Assembly: GCA_026400595.1 (NCBI GenBank)
Contig: JAPLOT010000158.1
Location: 1 to 5,383, forward strand
Direction: 5' to 3'
DNA length: 5,383 nt
DNA from: Alphaproteobacteria bacterium
Lineage (GTDB): Bacteria; Pseudomonadota; Alphaproteobacteria; Rhizobiales; Aestuariivirgaceae
Shown here: positions 1 through 5,383 of the stretch, one piece after another
Numbering within the stretch: the stretch's first letter is position 1
How the letters are laid out: each line of letters starts with the position of its first letter
Translations under genes and position numbers: made by a program
Notes under the pieces: model-generated
What the model saw: the letters and a program-made list of their open reading frames with translations, nothing else
What the model was told of the DNA's origin: nothing
Databases searched by the model: none

Positions 1-1283
1 GGCGCCATCAGCATCAGGCCGCAGGGTGCCTCGCCTTGCGCCTGCATCGGGATCGAGATGGCACAGCCGTTGAGGAAGTTGCCGACATAGGTGTTGCGCA
101 GGCTCATCGCGTTGTAGCGGAGATAGTCCTGGTCGGCGGCCAGCGCAGCGATCGGCGGCGCCGAACTGAGAGTTGTCGGCAGGATCATTGCATCGAAGCC
201 CGTCAAGCGCGTAGCGAAGAGCGCGATCATGGCCCGGCGCTGTTCAAGGTAATCGAGGTAGTCGGCGGCAAGTATGCCTTCGGCCATCTGGATGCGGCTG
301 CGCACTCGCGGATCATAGGCCTGACCCTCGGCTGCCATGAGGGCGCGATGATGCTGAAACGCCTCGGCTGCCACGATGCCGCCCTTTGCATTCATGGCTG
401 GAATGCCCTTCAGCTCCGGAAAGGCGAGATCCGACAGACCTGCACCCGCCTGTTCAAGCCTCTTCAGGGCACGCTGGAACGACTGCTCGACGGCCGGCTC
501 AAGACCGTCCAACACGAAATCCCTTAGCACAGCAAGCCGGAGGGTAACCGGCGCGCGCGGAATCACCGGCGCCACCTCGTCGTCGGCCATGATCGCATGG
601 GCGGCAGCACAGCAGGCCACGGAATTGGCCAGGGGGCCGATCGTGTCGAAGGAGAAGGACAAGGGATAGGCCCCCGTCAGCGGCACCAGGCCATGGCTCG
701 GCTTGTAGCCGGTGACGCCGCAGTAGGAGGCGGGGATGCGGCAGGACCCACCCGTGTCGCTGCCGATGGCAAGGCTGACCAATCCGTCCGCAACCGCCAC
801 GCCCGCGCCCGATGACGATCCGCCCGGAATGCGACCCGTGGCCCGGTCGAAGGGCGCGCGCGGCGTGCCATAGTGGGGATTGAGGCCGACACCGGAATAG
901 GCGAACTCGGTCATGGTGTTGCGGCCGATGACGATGAAGCCCTTGGCGCGTAGCCGCGCAATCGCCACCGCATCTGCCACTGCCGGCGCCGCATCCTTCA
1001 GCACCCTGGATCCCGCCGTGGTCGTATCGCCCGCCAGATCGAAGAGGTCCTTCACGCCGAAGGGAATGCCGGCGAAGGGCGAAGGTGCCCGTCCGGCGCG
1101 CCGCTGCGCATCCGCGAGATCGGCCTCCGCCAGCGCCAGCTCGGACTTGACCGAGATGAAGGCGCGCGCGCCTTCGCCCGCAGGGTCGGCGATCCGCGCC
1201 AGAGACTCCTCGACCAGCGCCCGGGCCGAGGTGCGGCCCGTCGCCAGGGCGGTCGTCAAGCCTGCCAGTGTTGCCCGCGTCAT
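1..1283 (-). CDS. Amidase signature family hydrolase, C-terminus cut by window edge
   Basis: The minus strand reads open from an ATG at 1283 to the window edge, about 427 codons. The product is an amidase-signature enzyme, a family of cytoplasmic Ser-cisSer-Lys hydrolases acting on amide bonds. From this start, the catalytic Lys is about residue 78 (GVKDLFD), the cis-Ser is the first Ser of GGSSSGAG (about 156), and the nucleophile is Ser of SDTGGSCRIPA (about 180). The 24-residue Ser-Ser spacing is that of the family. The last visible residues (CGLMLMA) match the usual GLPVGLQLVG-type segment, so only some 20-40 residues are missing. Start choice: ATG 1283 has GGCAGG just upstream. In-frame ATGs at 1301 and 1367 are possible but add unconserved residues. 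The gene is divergent from leuA. The substrate cannot be deduced; the sequence does not single out GatA, AtzF or another specialised subfamily. Confidence 0.9.
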   Translation of the reverse strand, partial: MTRATLAGLTTALATGRTSARALVEESLARIADPAGEGARAFISVKSELALAEADLADAQRRAGRAPSPFAGIPFGVKDLFDLAGDTTTAGSRVLKDAAPAVADAVAIARLRAKGFIVIGRNTMTEFAYSGVGLNPHYGTPRAPFDRATGRIPGGSSSGAGVAVADGLVSLAIGSDTGGSCRIPASYCGVTGYKPSHGLVPLTGAYPLSFSFDTIGPLANSVACCAAAHAIMADDEVAPVIPRAPVTLRLAVLRDFVLDGLEPAVEQSFQRALKRLEQAGAGLSDLAFPELKGIPAMNAKGGIVAAEAFQHHRALMAAEGQAYDPRVRSRIQMAEGILAADYLDYLEQRRAMIALFATRLTGFDAMILPTTLSSAPPIAALAADQDYLRYNAMSLRNTYVGNFLNGCAISIPMQAQGEAPCGLMLMA

Positions 1284-1314
1284 GCCACCTGCCCCAATCA
1301 TTGTCCTGCCCGCC

Positions 1315-1342
1315 ACGATAGGGCCATTTGCGTTCCGATCAA
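1315..1342 (-). promoter_or_regulatory. Candidate sigma70-type promoter for the amidase gene
   Basis: On the minus strand a TTGATC box (1342-1337) lies 16 bp from a TATCGT box (1320-1315). Each matches the housekeeping consensus at four of six positions. Initiation would fall near 1308, giving a roughly 25-nt leader before ATG 1283. This fits that start better than ATG 1367, which lies upstream of the promoter. It is a pattern match only. Confidence 0.3.
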
Positions 1343-1368
1343 TCCTCAGCCCCGGAACAAGGGCCATG

Positions 1369-1397
1369 TTGCATGCGCCTGCCGCATGCTCTATAGG
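1369..1397 (+). promoter_or_regulatory. Candidate promoter for the leuA leader transcript
   Basis: A TTGCAT element (1369-1374) and a TATAGG element (1392-1397) are separated by 17 bp. The predicted start is about 7 nt downstream, at or beside A1404, the first base of the leader-peptide ATG. A leaderless leader-peptide transcript of this kind is, as I recall, known for trpL of Sinorhizobium meliloti. Two GCATGC hexamers (1371-1376 and 1384-1389) lie over the -35 box and spacer and could be a regulator site. The -35 match is weak (three of six). Confidence 0.4.
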
Positions 1398-1403
1398 GCG
1401 ATC

Positions 1404-1490
1404 ATGTCCTGTCCGCGCACCATTTCCGGTCCTGTTGCAGCCGCCCGGCTGCCGCGCGCGCTCGGACGCCTCCTTCTTAGCTGCCCCTGA
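1404..1490 (+). CDS. Putative leucine leader peptide upstream of leuA (28 codons)
   Basis: ATG 1404 opens a 28-codon frame ending at TGA 1488-1490, 81 nt before leuA. Five of its 28 codons are leucine: CTG 1449, CTC 1461, then three in a row, CTC-CTT-CTT at 1470-1478. CTT is expected to be uncommon in a genome this GC-rich, and the run ends four codons before the stop. This is the usual design of an attenuator leader peptide: ribosomes stall on the Leu run when charged tRNA-Leu is short and so alter folding of the RNA ahead of leuA. AGGG (1395-1398) lies 5 nt before the ATG and could be a ribosome site, but it overlaps the proposed -10 box. In that reading the message would be leaderless. The position directly before leuA supports the call. 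The Leu run could still be chance, and the peptide resembles nothing else I recognise. Confidence 0.6.
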   Translation: MSCPRTISGPVAAARLPRALGRLLLSCP

Positions 1491-1524
1491 GGGCCGGCCG
1501 GGCATCTGCCTTGGCTCTCCGGGG
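1443..1524 (+). promoter_or_regulatory. Attenuator-like region with mutually exclusive RNA pairings
   Basis: Two foldings compete for the same bases. In one, GCCCGGC (1443-1449, inside the leader frame) pairs perfectly with GCCGGGC (1497-1503), enclosing the Leu codons. In the other, 1496-1503 pairs with 1508-1516 (about 8 bp with two G-U pairs, one bulged U and loop AUCU). That hairpin can be extended by CCCCTGA (1484-1490) with TCCGGGG (1518-1524), one mismatch. A ribosome stalled on the Leu run would cover the 5' part and change which fold wins. No run of U follows the downstream hairpin, so it is not a classical intrinsic terminator. Control could instead act through Rho or leuA translation. 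Pairings were found by eye, without energy calculation. Confidence 0.4.
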
Positions 1525-1571
1525 GATATGACCAGACCCAAACCAGCTAAGCCAGGCAAGAGACAGAGCCC

Positions 1572-3242
1572 ATGATGATATCCCCACGCGAGAAGTACCG
1601 CCCATTCCCGCAGGTCCAGCTGCCGGACCGGCAATGGCCCAACCGCACCATCACCAAGCCGCCCATCTGGTGTTCCGTCGACCTGCGCGACGGCAATCAG
1701 GCGCTGATCGAGCCCATGGGCCTCGACCGCAAGATGCGCATGTTCGAGGCCCTCCTGAAGATGGGTTTCAAGGAGATCGAGGTGGGTTTCCCCTCCGCTT
1801 CGCAGACCGATTTCGACTTCGTCCGCCATCTGATTGACGGGAAGAAGATTCCCGATGGCGTCACCATCCAGGTCCTCACCCAGTCGCGCGAAGAGCTGAT
1901 CCGCCGCACCTTCGAGTCGTTGAAGGGCGCGAAAAGCGCCATCGTGCATCTCTACAACTCCACCTCCGAGCTGCAACGCCGCGTGGTCTTCAAGCTCGAC
2001 CGCGCCGGCATCGTCGACATCGCGGTGAAGGGCGCGACCCTCATCCGCAAGCTGGAACGCGAGCTCGGCATGGAGGAGATCGTCCGCCACGAGTATTCGC
2101 CCGAGAGCTTCACCGGCACCGAGCTCGACTTCGCCAAGGACATCTGCGAGGCGGTGATCGACTGCTACGAGCCGACGCCGCAGAAGAAACTGATCCTCAA
2201 CCTCCCTGCCACGGTGGAGATGTCGACGCCCAATGTGCACGCCGACCAGATCGAATGGTTCAGCCGCAACATCAAGAAGCGCGACAGCGTGACCATCTCG
2301 CTCCACCCGCACAATGATCGCGGCTGCGCCGTGGCCGCGACCGAGCTTGGCCTGCTGGCGGGCGCCGACCGGGTCGAAGGCACGCTCTTCGGAAATGGCG
2401 AGCGCACCGGCAATGTCGACATCGTCACGCTGGCCATGAACATGTTCAGCCAGGGCGTCGATCCCGGCCTCGACTGCTCCAACATCAACGACCTCGTGCG
2501 CATGGCCGAGTATTGCAACCAGCTTCCGGTGCATCCCCGCCACCCCTACGCCGGCGAACTGGTCTTCACCGCCTTCTCGGGCTCGCACCAGGATGCGATC
2601 AACAAGGGCTTCAAGGCCATGGCGGCCTCCAATGCACCGCTGTGGGAAGTGCCTTACCTGCCCATCGATCCGATGGACCTCGGCCGCTCCTACGAGGCGG
2701 TGATCCGCATCAACTCGCAGTCGGGCAAGGGCGGCATCGCCTATATCCTCGAGAAGGAGCACGGCATCGAGCTGCCGCGCCGCCTGCAGATCGAATTCTC
2801 CAAGGTGGTCCAGGCCATCGCCGACGGCGAGGGCGTGGAGCTTCCGGCCGAGCGGCTGTGGAGCGCATTCGAGGGCGAGTATCTGGACGGCAACGGCCGC
2901 TACGGCTTCGTCGAGCACAACGCCCGCTCCGACCACGGCGAGCAGGACGTCACCGCCAAGGTGACGGTGGACGGCAGGCTCAAGACCCTCAACGGCCATG
3001 GCAATGGGCCGGTCGACGGCTTCGTCGACGCCATCCGCAAGGACAGCGGCATTGCCTTCGACGTGGCCGACTACCGCGAACACGCCATGGGTACCGGCGC
3101 CAAGGCCACGGCCATCGCTTATGTCGAGCTGCGCCTGCCCGACGGCGGCACGCTCTTCGGCGTCGGCATCGACAAGAACATCGTGGTGGCCTCGCTCAAG
3201 GCCGTGCTGTCGGGCGTCAACCGGGTCCTGAAAAGACAGTAG
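1572..3242 (+). CDS. leuA: 2-isopropylmalate synthase, type II (LeuA)
   Basis: The 556-residue product condenses acetyl-CoA with 2-oxoisovalerate to give 2-isopropylmalate, the committed step of leucine synthesis, in the cytoplasm. The N-terminal DRE-TIM barrel shows DLRDGNQ at residues 37-43 and the metal-binding HPHNDRG at 245-251. ADRVEGTLFGNGERTGN follows, then FSGSHQDAI at 335-343. The C-terminal ~100 residues (about 459-556) are the LeuA dimer/regulatory domain, with NGHGNGPVDGF and GVGIDKNIVVASLKA; this is where leucine feedback acts in the family. The length and the W-C-S-V-D-L-R start of the barrel fit the long actinobacterial/alphaproteobacterial class rather than the ~515-residue E. 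coli type. Adjacent ATG codons at 1572 and 1575 are both possible starts, and the ribosome site (AAGAGA about 10 nt upstream) is weak. No leuB, leuC or leuD is nearby. The gene looks intact and is probably controlled by the leader upstream. Confidence 0.97.
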   Translation: MMISPREKYRPFPQVQLPDRQWPNRTITKPPIWCSVDLRDGNQALIEPMGLDRKMRMFEALLKMGFKEIEVGFPSASQTDFDFVRHLIDGKKIPDGVTIQVLTQSREELIRRTFESLKGAKSAIVHLYNSTSELQRRVVFKLDRAGIVDIAVKGATLIRKLERELGMEEIVRHEYSPESFTGTELDFAKDICEAVIDCYEPTPQKKLILNLPATVEMSTPNVHADQIEWFSRNIKKRDSVTISLHPHNDRGCAVAATELGLLAGADRVEGTLFGNGERTGNVDIVTLAMNMFSQGVDPGLDCSNINDLVRMAEYCNQLPVHPRHPYAGELVFTAFSGSHQDAINKGFKAMAASNAPLWEVPYLPIDPMDLGRSYEAVIRINSQSGKGGIAYILEKEHGIELPRRLQIEFSKVVQAIADGEGVELPAERLWSAFEGEYLDGNGRYGFVEHNARSDHGEQDVTAKVTVDGRLKTLNGHGNGPVDGFVDAIRKDSGIAFDVADYREHAMGTGAKATAIAYVELRLPDGGTLFGVGIDKNIVVASLKAVLSGVNRVLKRQ

Positions 3243-3250
3243 ACAAGGGG

Positions 3251-3299
3251 CGGCGGGCACCGTATAGAGCCCGCCGTCGGCCCCGTTCCCACGGGGCCG
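3251..3299 (+). terminator. Tandem hairpins ending the leuA transcript
   Basis: Nine bases after the leuA stop, CGGCGGGC (3251-3258) pairs perfectly with GCCCGCCG (3269-3276). Immediately after, CGGCCCCGT (3278-3286) pairs perfectly with ACGGGGCCG (3291-3299) across a TCCC loop. The second, 9-bp hairpin is followed by only a weak pyrimidine stretch (CCTTCTT at 3304-3310). It may be a poor U-tract terminator or work with Rho. It lies between leuA and the tRNA and probably insulates them. Confidence 0.6.
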
Positions 3300-3315
3300 T
3301 ACGTCCTTCTTGGAC

Positions 3316-3391
<76 letters not shown>

Positions 3392-3394
3392 AAG

Positions 3395-3422
3395 GGCCGA
3401 TCGGCCTGATGCTTGAGCATCA
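3395..3422 (+). terminator. Two short hairpins just after tRNA-Lys
   Basis: A perfect 12-bp palindrome GGCCGATCGGCC (3395-3406) is followed directly by TGATGC-TTGA-GCATCA (3407-3422), a 6-bp stem with a 4-nt loop. They start 4 nt after the tRNA CCA, where 3' processing or termination signals are expected. No T run follows, so the terminator call is tentative. The palindrome could instead be a protein-binding site. Confidence 0.35.
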
Positions 3423-3549
3423 CGCTCCTTATCGGACGAATGTTCGGCTTGCACAGTAGCCTATCACCACCATGAGATTGTGCTAGGATTCCCCAAGACG
3501 CGATGGCGGCGAACGAACCGCCCATTTCGATCGCAACTCAAGGAGAAGC

Positions 3550-3960
3550 ATGCTCATGTCTCGTGCCGAGATTCAGTCTTGGCTGCAAAGAATATATGAT
3601 GCGCGCCACTGCAATGATGCGGATGGCTGCGCAGCGCATTTCGCCGGGACAGCGACCATGCGTATCGTCGCTTCTGGCAGACTCGGATGCCTCGGCGATC
3701 TGCATCAGGGAGCGAGGGCCTTGCAGATCGTCGCGCGCGCTTTGTGCCGAATGGGACTTCTCCGAAATGAGCGCTGACATGATTCTGATTGATGGGTCCC
3801 GGGCTGCGGTCCGCGATGCCGGCCTGCTCCGACACGCGCCGACAAGACGGAAAGAGAGCTTCGCGGTTTTGGATCTCTTCCACTTCAAAAATGGCCATTT
3901 CATTTCGCTTGAGGAGTATGCCGACACATGGACGATCCTCAACCCGTCAACTCCCCTGTT
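3550..3960 (+). pseudogene. Frameshifted SnoaL/NTF2-like protein
   Basis: AAGGAG (3540-3545) lies 4 nt before ATG 3550, a strong start. The first frame reads RAEIQSWLQRIYDARHCNDA and runs through LGDLHQGARALQIVARAL, then stops at TGA 3775-3777. The family's remaining half continues in the +1 frame from about 3746: EWDFSEMSADMILIDG, AAVRDAGLLRHAPTRRKESF, then LFHFKNGHFISLEEYADTW. Joined, they give about 135-140 residues with the helix-then-sheet order of a SnoaL-like (nuclear transport factor 2 fold) domain, which is the family's normal size. The change needs one extra base (or two lost) between about 3740 and 3750. The second frame has no stop after the domain and runs to TGA 4172-4174, antisense to the AraC gene, so the native 3' end also seems lost. 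Function is unknown; the fold occurs in isomerases, hydrolases and non-catalytic proteins. A sequencing error could explain the frameshift but not easily the missing stop. The call rests on remembered family pattern. Confidence 0.6.
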
Positions 3961-4013
3961 GGCCTACCATGCGGATCGCCAGGCGCTGCGATCATCGTCA
4001 AGGCCGCACGCGG

Positions 4014-4999
4014 CTAGTTCGCCGGCTTCCGTGCCTCTTTCGGAGTGCGCCCTGTCCATCGCCGGAAGGCCACGCCGAAGGCGCTCTGGTCTGAGTAGCC
4101 ACGCCAAGATACTTTCGCGCCAGGCTGCTGCACAAGGTCTCGTGCAACTCGCCAAAACTCGTGCCCTCCAGTGACAGGCGGCGATGGAGGGTGCGCTCCG
4201 TCATGCCAAGTTCGCGTGCCACCAGCTTGGCCTTGGCACGACCACTGGGTAGCAGATCTGCGATCACCTGGCTGATCTGCGCGGTCAGGCTGGCCTGCCC
4301 GGGCTTCTGTTCGCTCAGCACCGTGGCGCAATGCGCCTTCAGTATCTTCAGCAAGTGATCGTCAGCCGTACGGATCGGCAGGCGCAGCGATTGGCGGTCC
4401 AGCAAGATCTGGGCTTGCGTGCGGCCGAACGCGACGGGACAGCCCAGCATCTTCTCGATCTTCGCCTTGCTAAGCGCCGGCTTCAGCCCATGCACGAAGG
4501 CGATTTCAAGGGGGCGCAGCCGATCGCCGAGAAAATACTGATAGGCCCTGACCAAAACCCCAATGCCCACTTCAGCGGCTTGATCATAGTGGCTGTAGTC
4601 AGGACGGGCCGGAATGAGCAGGATAGCGGCTTCATCGCCTTCGACGACAAGGCGGATTCGCCATGCTTCCGTATGAATGGCCAGATAGCGCTCGAGATTG
4701 CGGAGGGCATCCTCGAGCGTTCGTGACGACAGTCCGATATAGGCCAGTGCACCGAACTCCTTGGGCTCGACGCGATTCGCCAGACCGAGGCCATAGTATG
4801 GGTCCTTCAGCACCTCGGCTGCACCCTCGAGAAGCTTGGCATGGCTCTCGTAAGTCAGCCAGGCATCGTCGTCCTTGACCGCACTGTGGGCCACTCCCGC
4901 CTGCCGCAGCAATGGCGCAGGATCAATCCTTGCGGCGCGCAGATCGCGGTAGACGCCGCGGGCAAGCGTGTTTCGGACCTTTGGTCTAGCTCTGGTCAA
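4014..4999 (-). pseudogene. AraC-family regulator with deletion in the second DNA-binding helix-turn-helix
   Basis: The minus-strand product has an N-terminal arabinose-binding-like domain (YRDLRAARIDPAPLLRQAGV, YYGLGLANRVEPKEFGALAY, GLSSRTLEDALRNLERYLAI) and a C-terminal AraC DNA-binding domain. The first helix-turn-helix, ARELGMTERTLHRRLSLEGT, is intact. After LARKYL (ending 4106) the family normally has about 14 residues, then a GYSDQSAF-type segment. Here GYSDQSAFGVAFRRWTGRTP resumes only 5 nt later (4100) and in another frame, ending at TAG 4014. About 37 nt are therefore missing. The unshifted frame instead yields an unrelated tail ending at 3998. Start: TTG 4999 has GGAG 7 nt upstream and gives about 326 residues, near the family's ~340 once the deletion is restored. 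ATG 5086 and ATG 5107 are alternatives that add unconserved residues. The gene is convergent with the SnoaL-like pseudogene. DNA binding through the second motif is presumably lost, and the effector is unknown. Confidence 0.7.
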
Positions 5000-5383
5000 T
5001 GTTGGGCTCCAGGGCCTTGTTACGGACCGGTAACTTTCCCGGCCTGCCACTTCAGTCTGGCAGAAACTCACCAGCTTTGTCAGCATCTCACGATGCCCTT
5101 TGCGCATAATTCCAACTATCTCCTGCGCACGGCGCCGAGAGCGTCGCGCAGGTACTTGCCTATCCCCCGGTCGGCAAATCCGCGCGACAGCCTGGCGACA
5201 GGACGGCGCTGCGGCTTCCGCCCAAGTCGCAGTTGCCCAGGCGAGGAGAGTGCTCCTGAGGGGGCGGCATTCTCCTCGCTGCCGCCGAAAGCCAATGAAG
5301 ACGGAAGGCCTTGCCACAAGCCGCGACGTCTGCTGCAACTAAGCGGGAGAGAAGCCGCGCCAGACGGAGTTGCCATGGCCTCG
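5000..5383. other. Stretch without a supportable gene, upstream of the AraC-family gene
   Basis: The frames here are short or Arg/Ala/Ser-rich and recall no protein family. The AraC frame stays open up to 5338, but residues upstream of about 5000 show no family features. It may hold the AraC promoter; I see no convincing -35/-10 pair. AGGAG on the minus strand (5123-5119) is 12 nt before ATG 5107, too far for a good ribosome site. The only clear structure is the nested inverted repeats at 5241-5286. Confidence 0.5.
5241..5286. repeat. Overlapping inverted repeats
   Basis: GCGAGGAGA (5241-5249) is repeated inverted and exactly as TCTCCTCGC (5271-5279). Inside the loop GCTCC (5252-5256) can pair with GGGGC (5261-5265), with one G-U, across TGAG. 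A competing stem, GGCGGCA (5263-5269) with TGCCGCC (5280-5286), uses part of the inner stem and spans the outer right arm. No T run follows on either strand. It may be a regulator site, or the end of a transcript from outside the window; the role is unknown. Confidence 0.45.

Noticed and set aside
36..527. 163-codon plus-strand frame at the left end
   Set aside because: It is opposite the amidase coding sequence, which reads through the whole interval with family-like sequence.
913..1575. 220-codon plus-strand frame touching the leuA start
   Set aside because: It lies opposite the amidase gene, whose catalytic motifs are on the minus strand. Its Ala/Arg/Ser/Pro-rich composition is that of an antisense frame in GC-rich DNA.
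3461..3489. CTATCA/TAGGAT promoter-like pair before the SnoaL-like gene
   Set aside because: Spacing is 17 bp but the -35 match is only three of six; not distinguishable from chance.
3538..3942. Minus-strand frames opposite the SnoaL-like gene
   Set aside because: They show no family resemblance; the plus strand has a strong ribosome site and recognisable domain segments.
5116..5376. Minus-strand 86-codon frame and the opposing 80-codon plus-strand frame (5100-5342)
   Set aside because: Both are Arg/Ala/Ser-rich, without a ribosome site or any recognisable motif.
5339..5383. Minus-strand frame entering from the right edge and stopping at TAG 5341-5339
   Set aside because: Only about 14 codons are visible (GHGNSVWRGFSPA near the end). 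This could be the tail of a gene outside the window but is too short to call.

Overview
The window looks like chromosome of a GC-rich alphaproteobacterium, probably Hyphomicrobiales (Rhizobiales). This rests on family knowledge: the long type II 2-isopropylmalate synthase resembles enzymes I know from that order, codons prefer G or C in the third position, and the leucine leader arrangement recalls rhizobial attenuation. I name no genus.

Layout: positions 1-1283 hold most of an amidase-signature hydrolase on the minus strand, cut by the left edge. A divergent intergenic region (1284-1571) carries candidate promoters in both directions. It also holds a 28-codon reading frame with a Leu-Leu-Leu run (1404-1490) followed by mutually exclusive RNA pairings, which together look like a leuA leader/attenuator. 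leuA fills 1572-3242, followed by two strong hairpins (3251-3299) and a complete tRNA-Lys(CUU) with encoded CCA (3316-3391).

Downstream of the tRNA the window changes character and becomes visibly less GC-rich. A SnoaL/NTF2-like gene (from 3550, plus strand) is split by a +1 frame change near 3745. Facing it is an AraC-family regulator (minus strand, about 4999 down to 4014) that has lost roughly 37 nt and its frame inside the second helix-turn-helix. Both look like decaying genes. The last ~380 bases hold no gene I can support, only nested inverted repeats at 5241-5286.

How the parts work together: leuA makes the first committed intermediate of leucine synthesis, and the upstream leader probably senses charged tRNA-Leu. 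The amidase shares only the divergent promoter region with it and shows no pathway link. The SnoaL-like/AraC pair may once have been functionally linked, but nothing in the sequence proves it. I found no CRISPR array, insertion sequence or phage gene. The most interesting candidate is the leuA leader.
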